Assembly (NCBI RefSeq): GCF_000378445.1
Contig: NZ_KB899713.1
Span: forward strand, 1-52,228
Direction: 5' to 3'
Source of the DNA: Deinococcus aquatilis DSM 23025
Lineage (GTDB): Bacteria; Deinococcota; Deinococci; Deinococcales; Deinococcaceae
DNA length: 52,228 nucleotides
Shown: piece after piece, positions 1 through 8,247 of the stretch
Layout of the letters: every line of letters begins with the position of its first letter
Position numbering within the stretch: the stretch's first letter is position 1
Program-made: the position numbers and the translations under genes
The notes under the pieces: model-generated
What the model was told of the DNA's origin: nothing
Seen by the model: only the letters and a program-made list of their open reading frames with translations
Database searches by the model: none

Positions 1-231
1 GATCATCAGTGTGTGGTGGGCAATGAAGAGCGTGGCTACCGGGTGGCAACGCGCTGCACCTTTCAGGGCACCCACGAGGGCTACGGCCCCTACGGCGCTC
101 CCACCGGGCGGCGCATCTTCCTGATCGTCATCAGTCATCACATCATCCGCAACGGCAAGATTGCTCAGGAATGGACGATCTTCGATGAATTTGCGCTGCT
201 GAAGCAACTTCATGCCCAGTTGGAGGGTTGA
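1..231 (+). CDS. NTF2/SnoaL-like protein, C-terminal part (cut by window start)
   Basis: The frame is open from base 1 and ends with TGA at 229-231, so only the last 76 codons are seen. The residues match the second NTF2-like domain of the next two genes: the stretch with VGNEERGYRVATRCTFQGTH, the GAPTGRR turn and the terminal EFALLKQL helix. NTF2/SnoaL folds form a cone-shaped pocket and serve as isomerases, cyclases or small-ligand binding domains; the substrate cannot be read from sequence. The first 116 bases repeat almost exactly inside the next gene, which points to tandem duplication or gene conversion. The next gene starts 4 bases after this stop, with its ribosome site inside this gene's end. 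Confidence 0.8.
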   Translation, partial: DHQCVVGNEERGYRVATRCTFQGTHEGYGPYGAPTGRRIFLIVISHHIIRNGKIAQEWTIFDEFALLKQLHAQLEG

Positions 232-1190
232 CGCGTGAGCAAGCCTGAGCCGGTCTTCGATTTTGCCGATCATCCCGATTATTCCGACTTTGTGCAGGCG
301 GCAGGCAGCGGGCGCAGACAGCCGATGCAGGGCTTCGATGCCGACTACACAGACATCGTGGATTACATCGTGCGCTGCACCCACAAGATCTGGGAAGAAA
401 AAGCCATCGGGCTGATCTATACCCACTACGCCCACAATGCGTTAGTTCATACGGCTAGCGGCGGCACCATCTACGGGCGAGAAACAGTCGTCAGAAACAC
501 CCTCCAGAATCAGGCCATCTGGGGCGATCTGCGAGCCTACGCCGACGACGTGATCTGGGGCGGCGACGAGGAGCAGGGCTATTACAGCTCTCACCGCCAC
601 GTCAACACCGCCACCCACACCGGCTATACCGAACACGGCCCGCCGACTGGACGCAAAATCTTTTACTGGGGCATCGCCGATTGCCTGATCCGCCGAAATC
701 TGATCGTGGAAGAGTGGCTGACCCACGACGGCGTGACCATCCTCCGGCAGATGGGCTACGACCCAGTCGTTCTGGCAAAGCGGGCGGTGTTGCCCAATAA
801 ACCCCACACCCACGGCGAGCTGGATCGCCTGCCCACGGGCCAGCAGTACCCGACGTTTCTGGACGTGCCCGACGCCCATCAAGATCCACAGGCGTTTGTG
901 GCGGCCATTCTTCAGAACCTGTGGAATGCCCGCCTGATCAACATGGTGCGCGAACACTACGCCCCCAACCACGTCGCTTTTGTACCCGATTCGCGCAAGC
1001 TGTACGGACACGGCGATTACGAGAATTTTGTGATCACGTTGCTGGCCTGTTTCCCTGATCTGGCAATGAATATTGATCATCAGTGTGTGGTGGGCAATGA
1101 AGAGCGTGGCTACCGGGTGGCAACGCGCTGCACCTTTCAGGGCACCCACGAGGGCTACGGCCCCTACGGTGCTCCCACCGGGCGGCGCAT
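1..1190 (+). repeat. 116-bp direct repeat within tandem paralogues (1-116 and 1075-1190)
   Basis: Bases 1-116 and 1075-1190 are identical except at position 96 (C) versus 1170 (T). On either side the two genes drop to ordinary paralogue divergence, changing sharply at 117/1191. This is the pattern of recent recombination or gene conversion between adjacent copies. The repeat could also mediate deletion or expansion of one 1074-bp unit. Confidence 0.9.
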
Positions 1191-1317
1191 TTCGATGATC
1201 GTGATCAGCCATCACACCGTTCAGAGCGGCAAAATTACCAAGGAATGGACAGTCTTCAACGAATTTGAACTGCTGAAGCAGCTTTATGGGCAGATCGGTG
1301 AAGGCCATGCCCTCTGA
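235..1317 (+). CDS. Double NTF2/SnoaL-like domain protein
   Basis: A 360-residue protein starting at GTG 235, with a GGAGGG ribosome site at 222-227. It carries two NTF2-like domains, about residues 40-170 and 220-350. Each has the helix-rich start (VRCTHKIWEEKAIGLIYTHY in the first), a glycine/proline turn (GPPTGRK; GAPTGRR) and a closing E-W strand (VEEWLTHDG; TKEWTVFNE). No signal peptide is visible. It is the middle of three co-directional paralogues followed by an HisD-family dehydrogenase and a nitrilase, so a role in a small-molecule catabolic pathway is likely, as an isomerase, cyclase, dehydratase or binding partner. The family is clear by fold pattern; the reaction is unknown. Confidence 0.8.
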   Translation: MSKPEPVFDFADHPDYSDFVQAAGSGRRQPMQGFDADYTDIVDYIVRCTHKIWEEKAIGLIYTHYAHNALVHTASGGTIYGRETVVRNTLQNQAIWGDLRAYADDVIWGGDEEQGYYSSHRHVNTATHTGYTEHGPPTGRKIFYWGIADCLIRRNLIVEEWLTHDGVTILRQMGYDPVVLAKRAVLPNKPHTHGELDRLPTGQQYPTFLDVPDAHQDPQAFVAAILQNLWNARLINMVREHYAPNHVAFVPDSRKLYGHGDYENFVITLLACFPDLAMNIDHQCVVGNEERGYRVATRCTFQGTHEGYGPYGAPTGRRISMIVISHHTVQSGKITKEWTVFNEFELLKQLYGQIGEGHAL

Positions 1318-2377
1318 ACAGTCCGCATCCGGCCTAAGTAGGCGCGACATCAGCGAATTCATGGGGCACGGCAGCGTGGGCCATCAGAGCATGCAGGGTT
1401 TCGATGCCGATTACACCGACATCGTGGATTACATCGTGCGCTGCACCCACAAAATCTGGGAAGACAAGGCCATCGGTCTGATCTACACGCATTACGCGCA
1501 CAACACCCCCGTTCACCTGACGGACGCCGAATTGTATGGACGCGAGCAGATGGTTGCCGGAACCTTACGGACGCTGGCTGCCTACCCTGACCTGCGGCTG
1601 TACGGCGACGAGGTGATCTGGAGCGGCAACGACGTGGACGGCTTTCATACCTCGCACCGGGTAATGTGGAGCGGGCACAATACGGGCTACAGCGTCTACG
1701 GGCCGCCCACCGGAGCGCGGATTCAGCGCCGCGAGATCGCGCACTGCATCGTCATCAACAACCGGATCCTCGAAGAGTGGAGCGTGCAGGACGAAACCGC
1801 GCTGATCCGGCAACTGGGGCTGGATGAGGTGGCGCTGGCAAAAGCGTTGGCGTTGGCCGAGGCCGACAGCGGCAGGCAACCCTACGCTTCCGGTCTGGGC
1901 GAGGTGCCGCGCAGCCGGGGCCAACTGCACCCCCCGATCTCGCTGGACGGCGATCCGGCCAATCCCGCCGAGTTGCCGGGACTGCTCTACGGTCTGGTCT
2001 GGGATGCCCGAATGCTCAACTTTCTGGGCGAGTATTACGCGCCTGACGCTGTGGTGTGGGTGCCCGGAAACCGCCGACTGGAAGGTCACGGCGACCTGAC
2101 TGCCTACGTGCTGCAACTGCTGGGAGCCTTTTCGGACGGGGCCATGCAACTTGAACATGTCGATTGGATCGGCAGCGAGGCCGAGGGCTACAAGGTGGCC
2201 GCCCGCTGGACCTTTCAGGGCACGCATGACGGCCCCGGCACTTACGGCGCTCCCACTGGCAAGCGGGTTCGCGTGCTGGGCATCAGCCACTTTGAACTTC
2301 AGGGCGGCAGGGTCGTGCGCGAATACATGGTCTGGAACGAATTTGCCCTGCTCAAGCAGTTGCACTGGCCGAAGTAA
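1307..2377 (+). CDS. Double NTF2/SnoaL-like domain protein (paralogue)
   Basis: Start chosen at ATG 1307, which overlaps the previous gene by 11 bases and has GGTGAAGG just upstream. A longer in-frame ATG at 1286 lacks a ribosome site. The 356-residue product is a paralogue of the preceding gene: residues 24-58 are nearly identical to its first domain (MQGFDADYTDIVDYIVRCTH and following). The second domain again ends in a W-N-E-F-A-L-L-K-Q-L helix. It also has two NTF2-like domains and no signal peptide. Translational coupling to the previous gene suggests the products are made together and may form a hetero-oligomer. Function is not known. Confidence 0.8.
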   Translation: MPSEQSASGLSRRDISEFMGHGSVGHQSMQGFDADYTDIVDYIVRCTHKIWEDKAIGLIYTHYAHNTPVHLTDAELYGREQMVAGTLRTLAAYPDLRLYGDEVIWSGNDVDGFHTSHRVMWSGHNTGYSVYGPPTGARIQRREIAHCIVINNRILEEWSVQDETALIRQLGLDEVALAKALALAEADSGRQPYASGLGEVPRSRGQLHPPISLDGDPANPAELPGLLYGLVWDARMLNFLGEYYAPDAVVWVPGNRRLEGHGDLTAYVLQLLGAFSDGAMQLEHVDWIGSEAEGYKVAARWTFQGTHDGPGTYGAPTGKRVRVLGISHFELQGGRVVREYMVWNEFALLKQLHWPK

Positions 2378-2446
2378 TACGGAATCTGTCTCACGAGCAC
2401 CACAAGCAAAGCAATTCACACCCTCAATCCCCCTCCCGGAGTTCGT

Positions 2447-3715
2447 ATGGAATATTTCAAGAAAGCCCCCCCACAAGCCGCCGCCGTCAATCAGGAAATC
2501 CGCGACACCGTGTCCCAGATCATTTCGGATGTGGAGAAGCAGGGCGTGGACGCCGTTCGCCGCTACAGCGAAAAATTCGACGGCTTCGCGCCCGCAGAAT
2601 TCCGGCTGTCGGAGGCCGACATTTACAGCCAGTTCAGCGGCATCGATGAGGACGTGGCCCGCGCCATCGATTTCAGCATTGCGCAGGTCAAACACTTTGC
2701 CCAGTTGCAGCGCCGCACGCTCACCGACTTCGAGGAAGAAACGCTGCCGGGTGTGATGATCGGGCAAAAGCAGATTCCGGTGAATGCGGTGGGGTCGTAC
2801 ATTCCCGGCGGGCGCTATCCCATTCTGGCCTCGGCGGTCATGACTATCGGCGTGCCGAAAGTGGCAGGCGTGAAACGGATCGTGGCCTGTGCACCGATTC
2901 AGCGCGGCACGGGCAAGGTCAACGCGCTGCAACTGTACGGCATGGTCAAGAGTGGAGCCGACGAGATCTACGCGATTGGCGGCGCTCAGGCGATGGCGGC
3001 GATGGCCTTCGGACTGGACGGTGCGCCGCCGCTGGAAGCTGTGGACATGATCGTGGGCGCGGGTAACGCCTACGTGGCCGAGGCCAAGCGCCAGCTGTTC
3101 GGCGTGGTGGGCATCGACCTGCTGGCTGGTCCCACCGAAATCTGCATTCTGGCCGATGAAACTGCCGACCCCGAAAAGGTGGCTGCCGATCTGCTGGCGC
3201 AGGCCGAGCACGGCACCAACTCGCAATCGGTGCTGATCACGTCGTCGCGGGAGATGGCCGAGGCCGTGACCAGGGAAATCGAGCGCCAATTGGCGACCCT
3301 GCCCACCGCCGACGCCGCCGGTCAGTCCTGGCGCGAGTACGGCGAAATCATTCTGGTCGCAGACGATGCCGAGATGCTGAAAGTGTCGGATCAGGTGGCC
3401 TCCGAGCATCTGGAAGTCATGACCCGCGACCCCGACTGGTATCTGCAACGCCTGACCAACTACGGCTCGCTGTTTCTGGGCCAGAATGCCACCGTGGCCT
3501 ACGGCGACAAGGGCATCGGCACCAACCATGTGTTGCCCACCAGCCGCGCCGCCCGCTATACCGGGGGCCTGTGGGTAGGCAAATTCATCAAGACCGTGAC
3601 CTGGCAGCGGGTGTCGGACGCGGCCAATCATACGGTGGCCCCGCCCTTTATCAGAATGGCCGATACCGAGGGCATGATCGGGCATGCCGATTCCATGCGC
3701 CTGCGAATCCGGTGA
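2447..3715 (+). CDS. Histidinol dehydrogenase-family NAD-dependent oxidoreductase
   Basis: 422 residues with an ATG preceded by GGAG at 2438. The HisD-family catalytic features are present: the SEHLE motif with the Glu-His base pair, zinc-ligand regions QAEHGTNSQ and YGDKGIGTNHVLPT, and a late His in EGMIGHADS. The segment GGLWVGKFIKTVTWQ resembles the catabolic branch typified by HpsN (sulfopropanediol dehydrogenase) more than biosynthetic HisD, whose equivalent segment reads more like SGLSVYDF. No other histidine-biosynthesis gene is nearby. Family knowledge gives a four-electron oxidation of an alcohol to an acid with NAD. The substrate here is probably not histidinol; I infer it is the compound handled by the neighbouring SnoaL-like and nitrilase proteins. 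Probably transcribed with the upstream genes. Confidence 0.8.
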   Translation: MEYFKKAPPQAAAVNQEIRDTVSQIISDVEKQGVDAVRRYSEKFDGFAPAEFRLSEADIYSQFSGIDEDVARAIDFSIAQVKHFAQLQRRTLTDFEEETLPGVMIGQKQIPVNAVGSYIPGGRYPILASAVMTIGVPKVAGVKRIVACAPIQRGTGKVNALQLYGMVKSGADEIYAIGGAQAMAAMAFGLDGAPPLEAVDMIVGAGNAYVAEAKRQLFGVVGIDLLAGPTEICILADETADPEKVAADLLAQAEHGTNSQSVLITSSREMAEAVTREIERQLATLPTADAAGQSWREYGEIILVADDAEMLKVSDQVASEHLEVMTRDPDWYLQRLTNYGSLFLGQNATVAYGDKGIGTNHVLPTSRAARYTGGLWVGKFIKTVTWQRVSDAANHTVAPPFIRMADTEGMIGHADSMRLRIR

Positions 3716-3745
3716 TTCTGGAACTGGTTTAATTCCATCTGCCCC

Positions 3746-3778
3746 GGCGCTGGCAAGGCCCATATGCTTGCCAGCGCC
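3746..3778 (+). terminator. Intrinsic terminator or attenuator between dehydrogenase and nitrilase genes
   Basis: A perfect 12-bp inverted repeat, GGCGCTGGCAAG at 3746-3757 and CTTGCCAGCGCC at 3767-3778, with a 9-base loop, followed by CTTCTTTA. It lies between the two genes and contains an ATG at 3764, which makes that upstream start for the nitrilase unlikely. It may end or reduce transcription before the last gene of the cluster. Confidence 0.8.
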
Positions 3779-3796
3779 CTTCTTTACGGAGAACCC

Positions 3797-4705
3797 ATGT
3801 CCAGAGTGCTGCCTATCGCCGTCGTTCAGGATTCACCGAGATTGTCCACCGAACCGCCGTCACGCTTTGGCGAATCGGTGGAAACGTTGCTCAAGGCTTT
3901 TCCGCAAACCAGACTGCTGGTCTATCCAGAACTGCACCTGTTTGGAGACGCTCCGACACATGCCGAGCTGAACGCGCACGCCGAGGCTCTGGACGGCCCG
4001 CGCATCAAGGCACTCGCGCAACTGGCAGGCGACCTGGGCGTCTGGCTGGTGCCGGGGAGTGTCTGCGAACGGGGGCCAGCAGGCCAGCTCTTCAATACCG
4101 CCGTCGCGCTGTCGCCGGAGGGCCAGCTGGCGGCTTTCTACCGCAAGGTATTTCCCTGGCGGCCCTACGAACCCTTCGATCCGGGTGACCGCTTCGTGAC
4201 GTTCGATCTGGCGGGCATCGGCACGGCGGGATTCTCCATCTGTTACGACGCCTGGTTTCCGGAGGTCACGCGCCATCTGGCCTGGATGGGGGCAGAAGTC
4301 GTGCTGAATCTGGTCAAGACGACCACCTGTGACCGCGCACAGGAAGTCATTCTGGCGCGGGCCAACGCCATCATGAATCAGGTGTTCGTGGTCAGCGTGA
4401 ACTGTGCGGGGCCGACAGGCACAGGCCAGAGCCTGATCGTCGATCCAGAAGGACTGGTGCGGGCCTCGGCCAGCGGCGCAGACCGCACCGTGCTGACCGA
4501 TGTGCTGGATCTGGAGCACGTGGCGCGGGTTCGTCAGTACGGTACGGCGGGCCTCACGCGTCCGTGGCAGCAGTTTCAGCCGGGCGATCTGCCGCTGGCC
4601 CTGCCGCTGTACGGCGGACAGATCACGCCGGGGCGCTGGACAGCCCAACGTGAGCGGCTGCCCCAGGAGGTTACAGAGGGAGAGATCGAACTGGGCCGCA
4701 GCTAA
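3797..4705 (+). CDS. Carbon-nitrogen hydrolase (nitrilase superfamily amidase)
   Basis: 302 residues from ATG 3797, which has GGAGAA at 3788-3793; an in-frame ATG at 3764 lies inside the upstream hairpin. The nitrilase-superfamily triad is visible: Glu in VYPELHLFG, Lys in FYRKVFPWRPYEPF and the nucleophile Cys in SICYDAWFPE. Length fits the amidase/carbamoylase branches. Family members hydrolyse C-N bonds (amide, nitrile or carbamoyl) through a cysteine thioester in the cytoplasm. The cluster pairs it with a HisD-type dehydrogenase and SnoaL-like proteins, so it may release ammonia from an amide intermediate. Substrate unknown. Confidence 0.85.
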   Translation: MSRVLPIAVVQDSPRLSTEPPSRFGESVETLLKAFPQTRLLVYPELHLFGDAPTHAELNAHAEALDGPRIKALAQLAGDLGVWLVPGSVCERGPAGQLFNTAVALSPEGQLAAFYRKVFPWRPYEPFDPGDRFVTFDLAGIGTAGFSICYDAWFPEVTRHLAWMGAEVVLNLVKTTTCDRAQEVILARANAIMNQVFVVSVNCAGPTGTGQSLIVDPEGLVRASASGADRTVLTDVLDLEHVARVRQYGTAGLTRPWQQFQPGDLPLALPLYGGQITPGRWTAQRERLPQEVTEGEIELGRS

Positions 4706-4953
4706 CGGGGTTGCAGTTCATCCTGAGGTGCTCAGAGGATGGGTCAAAAATGTTGTTTGTTTCGATCGAACAGAGCGAGTGAATTGGGGGAGCTTTGAGG
4801 AAAACGGCAGTGCTTATGAAGGCCGCAGGGGGTCAGGCAAGGGGGACTGGTCGGTAGTGCGTTCGCCGCCTCGTCGGTTAGACTGCTCCATTCTGGGTGA
4901 AGTCACAGACTGGCCGAGGCCCGCTCCTGTCGCCCTTCTGGGAGTGCTTGGTT

Positions 4954-7953
4954 ATGCCTGAAGATCTGTTTCACCTGAGTCATTCGCCGCTCAGCTCTCC
5001 AAGTTTGCCCGGCGACAGGTCTTCCCCATACATCGTGGGCCTGGGTGGTTCGACGGCTACCCTCGACGGCTACGAGGGGTTCTTTCTGGGCCTGCCTCCG
5101 GTCAGCGGCCTGGCTTTTGTCGTGGTTGCACAGCCCCACGCCCTGCACGGCAGCCTGATGCCGGAGGTGTTGCAGCGCTGCACCAATCTGCCCGTCATCC
5201 CCATCGAAGACGGGATGGCGGTTCAGGCCGACCGGGTGTATCTGCTCCTGCCGGGGCACAGCCTGACCCTCTTTGGTGGCGTCCTGCGTCTGGATGACCC
5301 CACTCAGGCAGATGGCCGACCCATTGACCGGTTTTTTGAATCTCTGGCCTTTGAACAACGCGAACAGGCGATAGGAATCCTGTTCTCTGGTCTGGTAGAC
5401 GACGGTGTGCAGGGCGCCCTGGCCCTCAAAAAATTGGGGGGCCGGGTGTTGATCGAGTTTCAGCACAGGGCTGATGAGCGCAGAGTCGTTGATGAGCGGG
5501 GGGACACAGCGGAGTCCTCAGCAATGCCCAGCGCCGCTCTACAGGTGGCCGACGCCGTGCTGCCTGCCGAAGACCTGATGGTCCGGTTGTTGGAGTTCAC
5601 AGCGTTGACCCGTCTGCTGGATATTGACGACCTGAGTCCGGGGGCCGCACCTCTGGGCCATATTCTGCGGCTGGTGCGGGCAAAGACCGGTCATGACTTT
5701 ACCCGCTACAAGCGCACGACCCTGGTGCGCCGCGTTGCCCGGCGGATCAAAAGTCACGGCGTACACGACGTCGCGCAGTATCTCCAGTTGCTCAAGTCTT
5801 CCCCTGATGAAATCGAGGCTCTGTTTCAGGATTTCACCATCAACGTCACCAGCTTTTTCCGCGATCCCGAAGCGTTCGAGGCCCTCAAAGATCAGCTCCG
5901 GACAGCGCTTCAGGCACGCCCACCGGAACAGGATACCTTCCGGGTGTGGGTGACGGCCTGCTCCACAGGGGAGGAAGCCTACTCGGTTGCCATCATCTTG
6001 CAGGAACTGAAGGAAGAGCTTGGGCTTGAACTGCGGGTTCAGATGTTCGCCACCGATATTGACGCCGCAGCATTGAAGGTGGCGCGTCAGGGCCACTACT
6101 CCAGCGACATTGCCCTGATCGTCTCTCCCGAGCGCCTCGCGCGGTATTTTGTGCTGAAAGACGGGAGATATCAGGTAGGGGCCGAGTTGCGCGGGGGCAT
6201 CGTGTTCGCCACCCACAGCACCTTTGGCGACCCCCCGTTTACACGGCTGGATCTGTTGTCTTGCCGCAACATGTTGATCTATGTCCAGGCCGAGTTGCAG
6301 CGTCAACTGATGAGCCTGTTCGCCTACGCCCTCAAACCTACAGGCCTGCTGTTGTTGGGGGCCAGTGAAACGGCAGGTCAGGAACGTGGTCAGTTTACGC
6401 CCCTCAATTCCCGTTGGAAGCTCTATGAACGGGTAGAGGGCGCGGAGGTGGGGTTGCCGCCCATCGCACAATCATTCAAACCCAGCGATGTGTCTCTCCT
6501 TTCAAACTCTTTGAAGGGCTTGAAAACAGATCCGGCCAGTGCCAGAACAGGCGAGATCTCGCGGCAACTTCAGGTGACCCTGCTGGCCGAGTTCACGCCG
6601 CCCGCTGTGGTCGTCGATGAGGACGGCGAGATCCTGTTTGTTCACGGACGCACTGCGCGTTACCTCGAACTCTCGCCCGGCTACGTCACCAACAACGTAT
6701 TCGAGCTGGTGCCTGAACGCCTCCGCTACGCCGTGCAGTCGGCAGTACGTCAGGCCTACACGGAACGGCGTGAGGTGATTCGGCGGGGCCTCCTGCTGGA
6801 AAGAGAGGGAGGCACCTCTACTTTCGATCTGGTGGTCAGGCCGCTTAAGACCTTGGGCACAGGCCCAGTCATGGTGGCCTTTCAGCACCGTGCAGAAGTG
6901 CAGGGAGAGGGGCAGGGCAGGCTGATTTCAGATGAGACTGGACAGCTACTGGCTCTGGAACTGGAACTGCGGGAGGGCCGCGAGGCGCTGCAGGCCACCT
7001 TTGAGGAGATGGCAGTTTCGATGGAGCAACTGCGGAACAGCAATGAAGAATTGCAGACCGCCAACGAGGAACTTCAGAGCACCAATGAGGAATTGATGAC
7101 CTCCAAAGAGGAGCTTCAGTCTCTTAATGAGGAACTGAGTACCCTTAACGCTGAACATCAGGTCATCATCGAACGGCAGACACAGGCCAACGACGATACG
7201 CACAATCTGCTGAACAATGCTGGAACCGCAACTCTGTTTCTCACCAACGAGCTACGGATCAGGCGTTTTACACCCCTGATCGAATCCATCGTTCACCTCA
7301 CAGCGGCAGATGAGGGACGTGCCCTGATCGATTTCAATGTGAAACTGCGATATGACCGGCTTCTGGATGACATGCGGCGGGTACTGCAGACCCTGGAGCC
7401 GTTCGAGGAACAGGTGCAGGCACACAGTGCGGAATGGTATCTGATGCGCGTCAGCCCCTACCGTACCGCAGACAACCGCATTGACGGTCTGGTACTGACG
7501 TTTACCAATATCGAGCTGATCAAGTCCCTGGAATGGCGTCTGGTTCAATCCCTGAATCACACAGAGTCGGTGCTCAACGAGAGGCATGATCCACTGCTGA
7601 TCCTCGATGAACATCTGCAGGCGGTGACGGCCAGCCGCGCCCTGCTGCACTGGCTGAATACCCCTCAGCCACAGTTGGGGGGGCAGCCGCATCTGGAGGG
7701 CAAAACACCTGCAGATGCGCGGGCCACTCCCTTTGATTTTGATGTGGAAGAGTTGCGCCGCCGTCTGCGGGCGGTCATTGCGACCGAGGAACCACTCTCC
7801 AGCGTGCTGCTTGAACTGAACGTGTCGCAGCAGTACACGCGCCAGATGCGGGGAAAAGCCGAGTGGTACATGCAACAGGACACTCACCGCGAGGCGTCGA
7901 ACGGTCACTTCACTCCCGCCGTACCCCCGGATGAGCAGAAAAAGGAGGAGTGA
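4954..7953 (+). CDS. CheB-CheR-PAS fusion protein (chemotaxis-like methyltransferase)
   Basis: 999 residues from ATG 4954, with GGAG at 4941; an in-frame ATG at 4897 has no site. Domain order: CheB-like methylesterase (about 25-215), CheR methyltransferase (about 235-500, with RRIKSHG, FTINVTSFFRDPEAFE and the SAM-binding VTACSTGEEAYS), a PAS-like region (about 545-655), a repetitive coiled coil (about 675-755, NEELQT/NEELQS/NEELMT/KEELQS/NEELST) and one or two PAS domains to about 970. In the CheB part the usual QH motif after VVV reads AQ, so the catalytic His is displaced or lost, while the Ser (GGST) and Asp (VDDG) regions remain. No MCP, CheA or flagellar gene is nearby, so a role outside motility is likely. 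Confidence 0.85.
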   Translation: MPEDLFHLSHSPLSSPSLPGDRSSPYIVGLGGSTATLDGYEGFFLGLPPVSGLAFVVVAQPHALHGSLMPEVLQRCTNLPVIPIEDGMAVQADRVYLLLPGHSLTLFGGVLRLDDPTQADGRPIDRFFESLAFEQREQAIGILFSGLVDDGVQGALALKKLGGRVLIEFQHRADERRVVDERGDTAESSAMPSAALQVADAVLPAEDLMVRLLEFTALTRLLDIDDLSPGAAPLGHILRLVRAKTGHDFTRYKRTTLVRRVARRIKSHGVHDVAQYLQLLKSSPDEIEALFQDFTINVTSFFRDPEAFEALKDQLRTALQARPPEQDTFRVWVTACSTGEEAYSVAIILQELKEELGLELRVQMFATDIDAAALKVARQGHYSSDIALIVSPERLARYFVLKDGRYQVGAELRGGIVFATHSTFGDPPFTRLDLLSCRNMLIYVQAELQRQLMSLFAYALKPTGLLLLGASETAGQERGQFTPLNSRWKLYERVEGAEVGLPPIAQSFKPSDVSLLSNSLKGLKTDPASARTGEISRQLQVTLLAEFTPPAVVVDEDGEILFVHGRTARYLELSPGYVTNNVFELVPERLRYAVQSAVRQAYTERREVIRRGLLLEREGGTSTFDLVVRPLKTLGTGPVMVAFQHRAEVQGEGQGRLISDETGQLLALELELREGREALQATFEEMAVSMEQLRNSNEELQTANEELQSTNEELMTSKEELQSLNEELSTLNAEHQVIIERQTQANDDTHNLLNNAGTATLFLTNELRIRRFTPLIESIVHLTAADEGRALIDFNVKLRYDRLLDDMRRVLQTLEPFEEQVQAHSAEWYLMRVSPYRTADNRIDGLVLTFTNIELIKSLEWRLVQSLNHTESVLNERHDPLLILDEHLQAVTASRALLHWLNTPQPQLGGQPHLEGKTPADARATPFDFDVEELRRRLRAVIATEEPLSSVLLELNVSQQYTRQMRGKAEWYMQQDTHREASNGHFTPAVPPDEQKKEE

Positions 7954-8247
7954 TACCAAATGGCGAGACTGCGTGAGGATCATCGCAGCGGACTGGCAAA
8001 GCGGCGAAGCAGAGCGAGTGGCCAGAAGTGCGGGAGGAGTGGCGTCCTTCTCGGTGTCCGTTCACGATGAGGGCTGACGACGATGGACGATGGCGCTTTT
8101 CTCAGATATGGGGGAATCGAGGCAAGTCCGTACGATGACTGAGCAGAGCAAATAAGCGGAAACGAGCAGAAGAAAACAGAGCTGCCGGGATTCTATTTGT
8201 GCATTGGCTCTGTTCTTTCTTCCGCTCTAGGTTCACGAACACTGAAG

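Noticed and set aside
2447..3715. Assignment as biosynthetic hisD.
   Set aside because: No other his genes are near, and the GGLWVGKFIKTVTWQ segment and neighbours fit a catabolic family member better.
1565..3763. A 732-codon open frame on the minus strand opposite the NTF2-like and HisD-like genes.
   Set aside because: Its His/Gly/Gln-rich translation is typical of antisense frames in GC-rich genes, and the plus-strand genes have clear families and ribosome sites.
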